Below are positions 18,278 through 26,110 of a stretch of 64,000 nucleotides of DNA, piece by piece (position 1 is the first letter of the stretch; each line of letters starts with the position of its first letter). The notes below the pieces were generated by a model, which saw only the letters and a program-made list of their open reading frames with translations, ran no database searches and was not told the DNA's origin. Made by a program: the position numbers and the translations under genes. Origin of the DNA: Sphingomonas koreensis (GTDB lineage Bacteria; Pseudomonadota; Alphaproteobacteria; Sphingomonadales; Sphingomonadaceae); assembly GCF_002797435.1 (NCBI RefSeq), contig NZ_PGEN01000001.1, positions 3,036,501-3,100,500 of the forward strand, given 5' to 3'.

Positions 18278-18504
18278 GTTTCGGGATCGTCCGTCAGGTC
18301 CGGTAGCGCGGTATCGGGCAGCGGCGTGTCCGCCGTGATCCGTGCGACCAGCGCTTCGAAGGTTTCGGGATCGATCACGCAGTTCCGTCCTGGCCTGTGC
18401 CTCTCTGCATATGCTGCGCCCTTCACCGCGTCGATTCCGATTAGACGAACGTACTCGGCAGTTGCGAACTCGCGCGGGAAATATTCCACCCGATGCTCTA
18501 GCAT
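18193..18504 (-). CDS. possible small hypothetical protein, convergent with the sigma factor gene
   Basis: A frame of about 103 residues from an ATG at 18504 (or 34 codons-plus longer from 18537) running against the sigma factor. Between 18278 and 18504 it covers sequence not otherwise coding, and its composition (acidic, normal aromatic content) is more protein-like than the usual antisense frames in this window. No ribosome site is convincing, the last 85 bases overlap the sigma factor gene, and I recognise no family. It may be a real orphan protein or chance. Confidence 0.3.
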   Translation of the reverse strand: MLEHRVEYFPREFATAEYVRLIGIDAVKGAAYAERHRPGRNCVIDPETFEALVARITADTPLPDTALPDLTDDPETYACACELDVIWRLTGELKPPPSDTGSA

Positions 18505-18535
18505 TGCGACGACCGGCTTCACGAAAGGTTCTACC

Positions 18536-19813
18536 ATGACTTCTCTCGCAACCCTCGCCCTTCTTCTGGCGGCCGGAAGCGCGACCGCTTCGGCCACGCC
18601 GGGGGACAAGGTCGCCAAGGCGACGCTGGCGAGCGCATCCTATCGCGCCGCCGCCGCGCAGCTCGATCGCGAGCATGACCGGATCGTGGAGGAGATCGTC
18701 AAGCTGACCGAGATTCCGGCGCCGCCGTTCAAGGAGGCGAAGCGTGCTGCAGCCTATCGCGAGATGCTTGCCGAAGCCGGGCTCACCGATGTCGAGATCG
18801 ATGCCGAGGGCAATGCGATGGGCCTCCATCGTGGCACCGGTCCGGCAGGCGGTCCGGTGATCGTGCTGGCCGCGCATCTCGACACGGTGTTCCCGGAAGA
18901 GACCAATGTGAAGGTGCGTCGCGAGGGAACACGCCTTCATGCCCCCGGCATCGGCGACGACACACGCAGCCTCGCCGTGCTGCTCGCCTATGCGCGCGCG
19001 CTGAAGGCCAATGCGATCAAGACCAAGTACGACATCCTGTTCGTCGGCAATGTCGGGGAGGAGGGGCCGGGCGATCTGCGCGGGGTCCGTTATCTCTTCA
19101 CCAAGGGCAAGTACAAGGATCGCGTGCGCGCGTTCATGTCGATGGACGGGACGAACCCGGAGCGGATCGTCACCGGCGGGGTCGGATCGAAACGCTATCG
19201 CGTGACCTATAAAGGGCCGGGCGGCCACAGCTACGGTGCGTTCGGGCTGGTGAACCCGATGGTCGCGGCCGGCCGCACCGTCACCGACTTCTACACCATC
19301 CCGGTGCCGAAGACGCCTAAGACGACTTATGCTGCCAGCGTCACCGGCGGCGGCACCTCGGTCAACTCGATCCCCAACGAGATCTTCGTCGAGTTCGACA
19401 TGCGTTCGGAAAACCCGGCCGAACTCGCCAAGGTGGAAGCCCGGTTCAAGGCGATCGTCCAGGCGAGCGTCGATGCCGAGAATGCCGCGCGCAGTACCCG
19501 GGAAGGCAAGATCACTGCCGATCTTAAGATGATCGGCGACCGGCCGGCGGGCAGCACCCCGGCAACGGCCGAGATCGTGCAGATCGCGACCGCGGTGATC
19601 ACCGCCAAGGGCATGAAACCCGCCGCGTCCTTCTCCTCGACCGATTCCAACCTGCCGATGAGCCTCGGAATCCCGGCGATCACGATCGGTTCGGGTGGCA
19701 AGGGCGATCGTGCCCATTCGCTCGACGAGTGGATCGATGTCGAGAAGGGCGCGAGCGTGCAGGGCATGTCGGTCGGCCTCGGCATCCTTCTGGCGGCGGC
19801 CGGCGCCAAGTGA
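18536..19813 (+). CDS. exported M20/M25/M40 family zinc metallopeptidase
   Basis: A 425-residue protein with a signal peptide ending near GSATASA. The M20 metal and catalytic pattern is visible: AAHLDTVFPEE (His and Asp), GIGDDTRS (bridging Asp), EEGPGDLRG (the two catalytic/metal glutamates) and the C-terminal AHSLDEW (His). The central dimerisation domain is present, giving a full-length PepT/ArgE-like enzyme. It would trim oligopeptides or acylated amino acids in the periplasm. The ATG at 18536 has GAAAGG nine bases upstream. The next gene begins almost at its stop codon, so the two are probably co-transcribed. Confidence 0.85.
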   Translation: MTSLATLALLLAAGSATASATPGDKVAKATLASASYRAAAAQLDREHDRIVEEIVKLTEIPAPPFKEAKRAAAYREMLAEAGLTDVEIDAEGNAMGLHRGTGPAGGPVIVLAAHLDTVFPEETNVKVRREGTRLHAPGIGDDTRSLAVLLAYARALKANAIKTKYDILFVGNVGEEGPGDLRGVRYLFTKGKYKDRVRAFMSMDGTNPERIVTGGVGSKRYRVTYKGPGGHSYGAFGLVNPMVAAGRTVTDFYTIPVPKTPKTTYAASVTGGGTSVNSIPNEIFVEFDMRSENPAELAKVEARFKAIVQASVDAENAARSTREGKITADLKMIGDRPAGSTPATAEIVQIATAVITAKGMKPAASFSSTDSNLPMSLGIPAITIGSGGKGDRAHSLDEWIDVEKGASVQGMSVGLGILLAAAGAK

Positions 19814-19821
19814 GCGCAGCC

Positions 19822-21228
19822 ATGGTCCGCGTCGCGCTGCTGGCCGCTGCGGCCATGCTCCCGCTCACCGCCGTTCCGGCACAGGAGCCGCTGGTCACCA
19901 CGCCGGTTCCGACCACGCCGATCGCCGGGGAGTTCACGCTCGCCGCGGTCGGCGACCTCATCTATCTGCGCCCGATGCTGGCGACGCTCGAGGCGCGCAG
20001 CCCGGACATGGTTCGGCTGCTGCGCGGGGCGGACGTGACGTTCGGCAATTTCGAGATGACGGTGCTCGATCTCGCAACGACCAAGGGGGTGGCGCAGGCG
20101 GAATCGGGCGGGACCTGGATCCTCGCCGATCCGGGTGTTCCAGAAGACGTCGCCGGTCTCGGTTTCGACATCGTCAGCCACGCCAACAACCATTCGACCG
20201 ACTGGGGCGTGGAGGGGATGGCCGAAACCGGTCGCCGCCTCACCGACGCCAAGCTTGTCTGGTCGGGGACCGGCCCGAGCATGAGCGCGGCGCGGGCGCC
20301 GCGCTATCTCGATGCGCCCAAGGGGCGCGTCGCGATCGTCTCGGCGACCTCGACCTTCACCCCGATGTCGCGCGCGAGCGACGGCTATGGCGAGGTGGCG
20401 GGGCGTCCGGGCGCCAACACCCTGCGCACCGTCCGCACCGCTCTGGTCAGCGCCGAGCAGCTTGAGACGCTCGCGGCGATCGCGGCCAAGTCGCCGCTGC
20501 GAACCGACGGCCGCAAGGGCGACGCCGTGACGCTGTTCGGCAACCGCTTCGCGCCGGGCGCGACCGGCGGCAGGCATCTCGACTATCGCTACACGATGAA
20601 CGCGGCTGACCTGGCGGCAAACCTGCGCGCGATCCGCCAGGCGAAGCAGAACGGCAATTTCGTGATCTACTCGGTCCATAATCACGAGCCGGGCAATGAT
20701 TTTCAGGAGCCGGCCGACTTCGCGATCGAACTCGCGCGCAAGGCGATCGATGCGGGTGCGGACGCCTATATGGGCCATGGCCCGCATCAGCTGCGCGGGA
20801 TCGAGATCTACAAGGGCAAGCCGATCTTCTACTCGCTCGGCAACTTCGCGATGATGAACAACTCGCTCGATGTCGTCGCGCCCGACATGTACGATCAGTT
20901 CGGCGTCGATCCGGAAAGCGGGACCGTTCCCGAACTGCTCCAGGCGCGCAACACGCGTGCCTTCTCCGACCCCAATCTCTATGAATCGGTGATCGCCGTA
21001 TCGCGCTATTCCGGCGGGCAGGTGTCCGAGATCAGGCTCTATCCGATTGATCTGGGCGTCGAGATCAAGGGTGCGGATCGCGGCGTGCCGCGCATGGCAT
21101 CGCGCGCGCATGGCGACCGGATCCTCGAGCGGCTGCGTACCTTGTCGGCGCCGCTCGGCACGACGATCCGGATCGAGAATGGCGTCGGCGTGATCCGCCT
21201 CGTGCCGGCGGGCGGCAAGCCGAACTAG
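19822..21228 (+). CDS. CapA family protein (poly-gamma-glutamate synthesis/hydrolysis type)
   Basis: About 468 residues with a signal peptide (ending near VPAQE) and the CapA/PGA_cap metallophosphatase-like fold: AAVGDLIYL, ADVTFGNFEMTV, VSHANNHSTDWG, SVHNHEPG and GHGPHQLRGIEIYKGKPIFYSLGNF in the expected order. In Bacillus CapA takes part in export or anchoring of poly-gamma-glutamate; most Gram-negative members are of unknown activity. ATG at 19822 is used; a GTG at 19810 overlaps the upstream stop. It ends in a 4-base overlap with the convergent LysR gene. Its place beside a secreted peptidase and a D-amino-acid-type oxidoreductase suggests use of unusual peptides, which is inference. Confidence 0.8.
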   Translation: MVRVALLAAAAMLPLTAVPAQEPLVTTPVPTTPIAGEFTLAAVGDLIYLRPMLATLEARSPDMVRLLRGADVTFGNFEMTVLDLATTKGVAQAESGGTWILADPGVPEDVAGLGFDIVSHANNHSTDWGVEGMAETGRRLTDAKLVWSGTGPSMSAARAPRYLDAPKGRVAIVSATSTFTPMSRASDGYGEVAGRPGANTLRTVRTALVSAEQLETLAAIAAKSPLRTDGRKGDAVTLFGNRFAPGATGGRHLDYRYTMNAADLAANLRAIRQAKQNGNFVIYSVHNHEPGNDFQEPADFAIELARKAIDAGADAYMGHGPHQLRGIEIYKGKPIFYSLGNFAMMNNSLDVVAPDMYDQFGVDPESGTVPELLQARNTRAFSDPNLYESVIAVSRYSGGQVSEIRLYPIDLGVEIKGADRGVPRMASRAHGDRILERLRTLSAPLGTTIRIENGVGVIRLVPAGGKPN

Positions 21229-22130
21229 GCGGGCCGCGCTCCGCTGCCCATCGCGGGCAGGGCGCTTGCCGCCTTCCACACCTGGTCGACCGATTGCCGC
21301 GTGCGATCGGCCGACCGGTACATGCGGATCTGCATCCGCACGTCCGCGCCCAGATCGTAGAGATAGCCACTCGCCAGTTCGCGGCGGATCAGGCTTTCGG
21401 GCAGCCATGCGATGCCATGCCCCGCCAGTACCATCGCCTTCAGGATTTCCGCCACGGCATTGTCGTTGACATGGCTGGTCAGCAGCTGGACGCCGAAGAC
21501 CCGCGCTGCATGATTGCTCAGCCGGCCGAGAAACGAGTTGGGGCCATAGGCCATCAGCGACGCTTCGCCGTCGAGCGTGAACAGCGGCTTGCCGTTCTCG
21601 CAGCGCGACGCGGCGAGCAGCCGGTCCTCGCCCAGCACGATGAAGGGAAAGCGCTCGGGATCGAGCGACATCGGCACTGCGTCATGATGGAAGGTGAGCA
21701 GGAAGTCGCTCTTCCCCTCGACCAGCGACTGGATGCAATTGTGCGAATTGTCGGCGAGGACGTCGGTCTTGAGCGGTCCCAGGATACGCTCGATGTCCTT
21801 GAGCCATTCGGGGAAGACGCTCAGCGCCAGCGTATGCAGCGCGGCGAAGCTGACCGTCTTGAGCGAGAGGAGCCGCCGCGTCTGCATATCCGCCCGCGCA
21901 TCCCGCAGCATGTTCAGCACCTCGTCCGCAGTCTCGCGGAACGACCGCCCCTCGTCGGTCAGCGAGGTGGGAAAGGTGCTGCGATCGATCAGCGACGCGC
22001 CGAGCCACAGTTCCAGCGCCTGGATGCGACGGCTGAACGCGGATTGCGTGACGTTGCGCGCGGCCGCCGATCTCGAGAAGCTGCGCGTCTCGCACAGGCT
22101 GACGAAATCCTCGAGATGCTTCAGGTCCAT
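21225..22130 (-). CDS. LysR family transcriptional regulator
   Basis: About 301 residues. The N-terminal winged helix-turn-helix (LEDFVSLCETRSFSRSAAARNVTQSAFSRRIQALE) is typical of LysR proteins, followed by a substrate-binding domain. ATG at 22130 has GGAAGAG just upstream and is preferred over the ATG at 22151. It is divergent from the FAD oxidoreductase gene at 22245, the usual LysR arrangement, so it probably regulates that gene in response to its substrate. Confidence 0.88.
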   Translation of the reverse strand: MDLKHLEDFVSLCETRSFSRSAAARNVTQSAFSRRIQALELWLGASLIDRSTFPTSLTDEGRSFRETADEVLNMLRDARADMQTRRLLSLKTVSFAALHTLALSVFPEWLKDIERILGPLKTDVLADNSHNCIQSLVEGKSDFLLTFHHDAVPMSLDPERFPFIVLGEDRLLAASRCENGKPLFTLDGEASLMAYGPNSFLGRLSNHAARVFGVQLLTSHVNDNAVAEILKAMVLAGHGIAWLPESLIRRELASGYLYDLGADVRMQIRMYRSADRTRQSVDQVWKAASALPAMGSGARPA

Positions 22131-22181
22131 TGCTCTTCCGCCTTGTTTCATCGTCCGCCGGGTTCGCTTAACGACAAAGCC

Positions 22182-22197
22182 CGCGTCTTAGAACGCG
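22182..22197. promoter_or_regulatory. candidate LysR binding site in the divergent spacer
   Basis: The arms CGCGT and ACGCG are separated by six bases, in the 114-bp spacer between the LysR gene and the oxidoreductase. The placement and near T-N11-A spacing suit a LysR operator. Short palindromes arise often in GC-rich DNA, so this is weak. Confidence 0.3.
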
Positions 22198-22244
22198 AAT
22201 GATAACCGGCGCCGCGAGCGCCAGTGCTGGAGAGATGAGCCCCA

Positions 22245-23384
22245 ATGCGCAGACGTGTCGAAGTCCTTGTGATCGGCGGTGGCATCGCGGGGATATCTGC
22301 GGCGGCCCGGATCGCGCAGCATGCGGAAACCATCGTCCTCGAACGCGAATCCGCACTCGGCTATCATTCGTCGGGGCGTAGCGCGACCTTCTATCATTTC
22401 GGGATCGGCAACGATGCAGTGCGCGGCATGACCGCGGCGAGCAGCGACTTCTTCGCAACGCCGCCCGCCGACTATCACGACGGACCGCTCTGGACCGCCA
22501 AGCCTGCTCTGTTCATCGCCGACCGCAACTCGATGCCGGAGCTCGAGGCGCTGCATGTCGAGATGGACCGGTTCACCACCACCATCTCGCGCGTAGGGCC
22601 GGAAGCGATGCTGGGGATCGTCCCGGTCCTGAAGACGGGCGAGGACGGCGTCGTCGCCGGCCTGCTCGACACCGGCGGGCGCAAGCTCGATGCGGATGCG
22701 CTGCTCCAGGCCAATGCCCGCGCGTTCCGCCGCGCCGGGGGCGAAGTCGTTTTCGATGCGCCCGTCACATCGATCGTGCGATCGGGTGGCGACTGGGAGG
22801 TCGAGACGCCGGCCGGCTCTTATGCCGCGCGGACCATCGTCAACGCGGCCGGGGCCTGGGCCGACGTCGTCGCGGGCATGGCGGGAGTCCGGCCGCTGGG
22901 CCTTCAGCCGCTGCGCCGAACGATCATCGGCTTTGCGCCGCCGCCCGGGCTCGACGTCTCCGGCTGGCCGTTCCTCAAGACCGTCGCCGATGAGGGCTTC
23001 TACATGCTGCCCGATGCGGGACTGCTGCTGGCTTCGCCGATGGACGTCACCCCGGTCGAGCCGTGCGACGTGCAGCCCGATGAGTATGAGATCGCGCTCG
23101 CGGCATGGCGGGTCGAGGAGGCGACTACGCTCAATGTCGGCCGGGTCAGCACGCGTTGGGCGGGCCTGCGCAGCTTCGTCGCCGACAAGGTGCCGACCGC
23201 GGGTTTCTCGCCCGATGCGGAAGGGTTTTTCTGGCTGGCCGGGCAGGGCGGCTATGGGCTCCAGACCGCGCCTGCCATGGCGATGGCTACCGAAGCGCTG
23301 ATGTTCGATCTGCCCTGGCCGGAAGCGTTGGCGGCGCAAGGCGTCAGGCCGGACCAGATCCGGCCGGAGCGGCTGTTCGGCTGA
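22245..23384 (+). CDS. FAD-dependent oxidoreductase, DAO family (D-arginine dehydrogenase DauA-like)
   Basis: A 379-residue cytoplasmic protein with the N-terminal dinucleotide fold VLVIGGGIAGISAA, the FAD-contact segment YHSSGRSATFY characteristic of DauA-like enzymes, and the C-terminal WLAGQGGYGLQTAPAM motif. The length fits DauA (about 375). Such enzymes deaminate D-amino acids to keto acids and pass electrons to the respiratory chain. The substrate is not determinable from sequence. The divergent LysR gene is the likely regulator. Confidence 0.8.
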   Translation: MRRRVEVLVIGGGIAGISAAARIAQHAETIVLERESALGYHSSGRSATFYHFGIGNDAVRGMTAASSDFFATPPADYHDGPLWTAKPALFIADRNSMPELEALHVEMDRFTTTISRVGPEAMLGIVPVLKTGEDGVVAGLLDTGGRKLDADALLQANARAFRRAGGEVVFDAPVTSIVRSGGDWEVETPAGSYAARTIVNAAGAWADVVAGMAGVRPLGLQPLRRTIIGFAPPPGLDVSGWPFLKTVADEGFYMLPDAGLLLASPMDVTPVEPCDVQPDEYEIALAAWRVEEATTLNVGRVSTRWAGLRSFVADKVPTAGFSPDAEGFFWLAGQGGYGLQTAPAMAMATEALMFDLPWPEALAAQGVRPDQIRPERLFG

Positions 23385-23390
23385 TCGCCG

Positions 23391-24266
23391 TCAACCGTAG
23401 GGCGGCAGGGTTCCGAGCAGGGCGACCGCCAGGATCACCCCCATGGCGAGCAGGGTTTCGAACGTCACGCTCGCCCGCAAGCCGCCCATCGCCGATCGCG
23501 ACGCCGCTTCCAGTCGCGGCGTCAGGTGCCAGCGATTGAATCCGGCAAAGGTCAGCATTGTACCGAACAGAAGCAGCTTGAGGCCAAGGACGCGGCCATA
23601 GTCGCTGGCCGCCAGCGCGGGCAGCGTATCGGTGCCCGCAATCGCCCACAGGTTGATGGCACCGGTGACGATCAGCGTACCCACGATCACCGTGCCCGTG
23701 ACCGCGAACCGGCGAAGCGCGGCGATCAGGTCGCCGGTGGCGATGCGCGATCGTGCAAGCGCGGCGAACAGCAGGACCAGCGTTCCGAGCCAGACCGACG
23801 CGGCGGTCAGATGCAGAATATCGGCTGTGCGGTGGAGGCTGCCGGCGGCGCCCTCGCTGGCGCCCGCATGCCCGGTCCAGGCCAGCGCCGCCAGCGCGGC
23901 CAACGCCAGCGCGGTGTGTGGCACCCGGCTGTGCGCGGTACGGCACGCAAGTGCGGCCAGCACCGCGAGGCACAGGAAGCGGGCGATCGCTGACAGGCCG
24001 GCGCTGGTCTCGAACGCGATGAAACCCAGCATGGGACCATCCAGAACCGCCGTATCGCCCCCGGTCATCGCGAGCGCCGTCACCGCCAGTTGCGCGATAG
24101 CGAGGATCGCGCCCGCGCCTGCCAGCCCCGCGATCACCGGCGCAGATGCTTCGCCGGGCGCGGTCCGCCGTGCGCAGAGCAACAGGCCGGCAAGCAGCAG
24201 GAGGTCGAGATAGACCAGCGCGCGCAGCGCTATCGCTGCGCCCTCTCCTGCTGCCCAGGCGATCAC
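23391..24266 (-). CDS. copD: CopD family copper resistance membrane protein
   Basis: A 291-residue integral membrane protein with about eight hydrophobic segments and conserved histidines in the CopD pattern (RTADILHLTAASVWLG and FNRWHLTP). CopD proteins work with CopC in copper movement across the inner membrane. The start is GTG at 24266, one base beyond the copC stop; an overlapping ATG is in another frame, so translation is probably coupled to copC. Its end faces the oxidoreductase gene at six bases distance. Confidence 0.85.
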   Translation of the reverse strand: MIAWAAGEGAAIALRALVYLDLLLLAGLLLCARRTAPGEASAPVIAGLAGAGAILAIAQLAVTALAMTGGDTAVLDGPMLGFIAFETSAGLSAIARFLCLAVLAALACRTAHSRVPHTALALAALAALAWTGHAGASEGAAGSLHRTADILHLTAASVWLGTLVLLFAALARSRIATGDLIAALRRFAVTGTVIVGTLIVTGAINLWAIAGTDTLPALAASDYGRVLGLKLLLFGTMLTFAGFNRWHLTPRLEAASRSAMGGLRASVTFETLLAMGVILAVALLGTLPPYG

Positions 24267-24267
24267 A

Positions 24268-24657
24268 TCAGTTCACGGCGAAATTGTGCGTGCCGGTGAT
24301 CCGGTGGGTATCGGCGCCCACCACATGCCAGTCGACGCGATAGGTGCCCGCCGGAAGCGGTCGGGCGGAGGTCAGCACGATCGTGGTGCCGTCGCTGCCG
24401 ACTGCGGCGTTTACCCCGGTCATCTTCATGTCGGGGTGGTTGGCCATGCCGGGCATCCCCGTCATCGTCAGCGTCGCGCCGGAAAGCTTCGGGGTCAGCC
24501 GTTCGCTGAACTTGAGCACGATCCGCGACACGCCCTTGGCCGGCTTGTTCGCCGCAGGCGTCGCCGCAACCAGCTTCGGATGCGCGGCGGCCAGACCGGG
24601 GAATGCGAAGGCGATCGTGGCCGCAAGCGATAGTGCGACTTTCGAGAAGGGAGGCAT
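24268..24657 (-). CDS. copC: CopC family periplasmic copper-binding protein
   Basis: A 129-residue protein with a signal peptide ending at GLAAA-HPKLV. The first mature residue is the His that forms the copper site in CopC proteins, and the second site is seen as HPDMKM together with DWHVVGADTHRITG near the C-terminus. The beta-sandwich length is typical. It is divergent from the CnrYXH-like operon across a 109-base spacer and is followed immediately by copD. Copper control by the neighbouring sigma system is likely but not shown. Confidence 0.88.
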   Translation of the reverse strand: MPPFSKVALSLAATIAFAFPGLAAAHPKLVAATPAANKPAKGVSRIVLKFSERLTPKLSGATLTMTGMPGMANHPDMKMTGVNAAVGSDGTTIVLTSARPLPAGTYRVDWHVVGADTHRITGTHNFAVN

Positions 24658-24709
24658 ATATAACTCCGTGAATGTTCGTTCTGGATACGCGGCAAAATCG
24701 CCAACCCCG

Positions 24710-24719
24710 CGAAATTTCG
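24710..24719. promoter_or_regulatory. 10-bp perfect palindrome in the copC / cnrY-like divergent promoter region
   Basis: CGAAATTTCG lies mid-way in the 109-base spacer that must contain promoters for copCD and for the sigma operon. It is the only AT-centred symmetric element there. No -35/-10 pair of a known ECF class could be assigned with confidence. Confidence 0.25.
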
Positions 24720-24766
24720 AGGGCGCCGGCACGGGCTTGCGTAGATGCGATCGACGGAGACGATAG

Positions 24767-25048
24767 ATGGCCACCGACATCGACGAAACATTGCAGGCGC
24801 TGGGCGGGGTTCCCGATCACCCGCAGCTCGACGGGATCGAGGGTCGCGTGCTGGCGTCGATCGAGGTGCGGCGCGCGGATGCGGTGGGATCGCGCATGAC
24901 CCTTATGCTGGCGGCCGGGGCGATGCTGCTCGGCGCGGCGGGGGCGACCTTGCCCTATAAGCCGGCGGCCGCATCGACTCCCGCGACCTTCGCCGATCCT
25001 GGCCCGCTCGCCCCTTCGTCGCTGCTGCTGGGCTCCGCCGAACGATGA
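24767..25048 (+). CDS. CnrY-like small transmembrane anti-sigma factor (putative)
   Basis: A 93-residue protein with a soluble N-terminal part of about 40 residues, one membrane segment (about residues 44-64) and a short periplasmic tail. Size, topology and position in front of a CnrX-like sensor and an ECF sigma gene match CnrY of the Cupriavidus CnrYXH system, where the N-terminal part binds the sigma factor. Sequence identity to CnrY cannot be judged by eye, so the call rests on architecture. The ribosome site ACGGAGA precedes the ATG, and the stop overlaps the next start (ATGA). Confidence 0.65.
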   Translation: MATDIDETLQALGGVPDHPQLDGIEGRVLASIEVRRADAVGSRMTLMLAAGAMLLGAAGATLPYKPAAASTPATFADPGPLAPSSLLLGSAER

Positions 25049-25476
25049 TGAAGCGCAACCTGATTATCGCGCTGATCGCCTTCGCCGCCGCGTTGCTCGG
25101 CGTGTTCGCGGGCCGCGCACTCGCGCCCGCCAAGCAAGACCGGATCGACATCCACACCGTGCTGCACGAGCGGCTGGATCTCGATGCCGATCAGGAGCGC
25201 AAGCTGGATGCACTTGAAAGCGAATTCGCCGTGCGCCGCCGCGTGCTTGAGGCAAGGATGCGCGCGCATAACCGGCGGCTTGCCGAGGCGATCCAGGCGG
25301 AGCATCGCAACGGTCCAGCCGTCGAGGCTGCGATCGACGCGACCCATGTGACGATGGGCGAGCTCCAGAAGGCGACGCTCGCGCATGTCTTTGCGATGCG
25401 CGGGTTGCTTCGGCCCGATCAGGCCCGGATCTTCGACGAGGCGGTGACCAAGGCGCTGGTCGAAGAACAACAGTGA
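25045..25476 (+). CDS. CnrX-like periplasmic metal sensor
   Basis: A 143-residue protein with an N-terminal membrane anchor (about residues 5-23) and a helical periplasmic domain. His37, His41, Glu58, His114 and Met118 stand at the same relative spacing as the CnrX nickel/cobalt ligands as I recall them (His42, His46, Glu63, His119, Met123), a constant offset of five. In CnrX, metal binding loosens CnrY and frees the sigma factor. Start and stop both overlap neighbouring genes by four bases. The downstream genes are copper genes, so the metal sensed here may be copper or may be broader. Confidence 0.78.
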   Translation: MMKRNLIIALIAFAAALLGVFAGRALAPAKQDRIDIHTVLHERLDLDADQERKLDALESEFAVRRRVLEARMRAHNRRLAEAIQAEHRNGPAVEAAIDATHVTMGELQKATLAHVFAMRGLLRPDQARIFDEAVTKALVEEQQ

Positions 25477-26024
25477 CCCTTGCTGCGGCGGGAAGCGATG
25501 GCGATCTGGCGGCGCGATCGCTTGCCGGCGATCAGCGCGCGTTTGCCGAGATCGTGAGCCGCCACAAGCAGTTCCTCTACGGCTTGACCGTGCGCCTCGT
25601 CGGCAGCCCCGACGATGCGCTCGATCTGGTGCAGGAGGCGTTCGTCTCCGCCCACGGGGCGCTCAAGCGCTACGATCCCGAACGCCCGATGCGGACCTGG
25701 CTGGCGCGTATCGCGATCAACAAGGCACGCGACTGGCGCCGGAAGGAACGCGTGCGTGCCGTGCTGCGCAGCGTCCTGCCGCTTGGCGACGCGCCCGATG
25801 TCGCCGCGGACCAGGTGTCGGTGGAGCAGCAGGTTTCGGATCGGGCCGAACTCGCCGAGGTCAGCAGGCAGATCGCGAAGATGCCCGCGAAACTGCGGGA
25901 AGTGCTGGTGCTGCGGACGATCGAAGGTCTGCCGCAGCTGCAGGTGGCCGAGATGCTCGGCATCAGCGAGAAGTCGGTGGAAACGCGGCTCTACCGCGCC
26001 CGGCGGTACCTTGCCGAACGCTGA
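25473..26024 (+). CDS. CnrH-like ECF sigma factor
   Basis: A 183-residue sigma factor with region 2 (DDALDLVQEAFVSAHGALKRYDPERPMRTWLARIAINKARDWRRK, about residues 48-92) and region 4 (LPQLQVAEMLGISEKSVETRLYRARRYL at the C-terminus). It starts with GTG inside the sensor gene stop (GTGA). The gene order, small membrane protein then sensor then sigma, is that of cnrYXH. It very likely directs transcription of its own operon and of copAB, which begin 86 bases downstream, and perhaps of copCD. Confidence 0.85.
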   Translation: MTLAAAGSDGDLAARSLAGDQRAFAEIVSRHKQFLYGLTVRLVGSPDDALDLVQEAFVSAHGALKRYDPERPMRTWLARIAINKARDWRRKERVRAVLRSVLPLGDAPDVAADQVSVEQQVSDRAELAEVSRQIAKMPAKLREVLVLRTIEGLPQLQVAEMLGISEKSVETRLYRARRYLAER

Positions 26025-26060
26025 TTTCCAGCAAATTCGGCCATCTCGATATGAGGGGTC

Positions 26061-26092
26061 TTGGGCACCCTGGCGTAGAACCGGGTACCCAA
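26061..26092 (+). promoter_or_regulatory. inverted repeat between the sigma gene and copA
   Basis: TTGGGCACCC at 26061-26070 and GGGTACCCAA at 26083-26092 pair at nine of ten positions around a 12-base loop. The right arm ends two bases before GGAG of the copA leader. There is no T-run, so it is not a plain terminator; it could be an operator or a leader hairpin that controls copA translation. Confidence 0.45.
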
Positions 26093-26110
26093 CGGAGTTG
26101 CGAGAGCCTC

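Noticed and set aside
19327..21408. 693-codon minus-strand frame
   Set aside because: Antisense to the M20 and CapA genes; no recognisable domain and Arg-rich.
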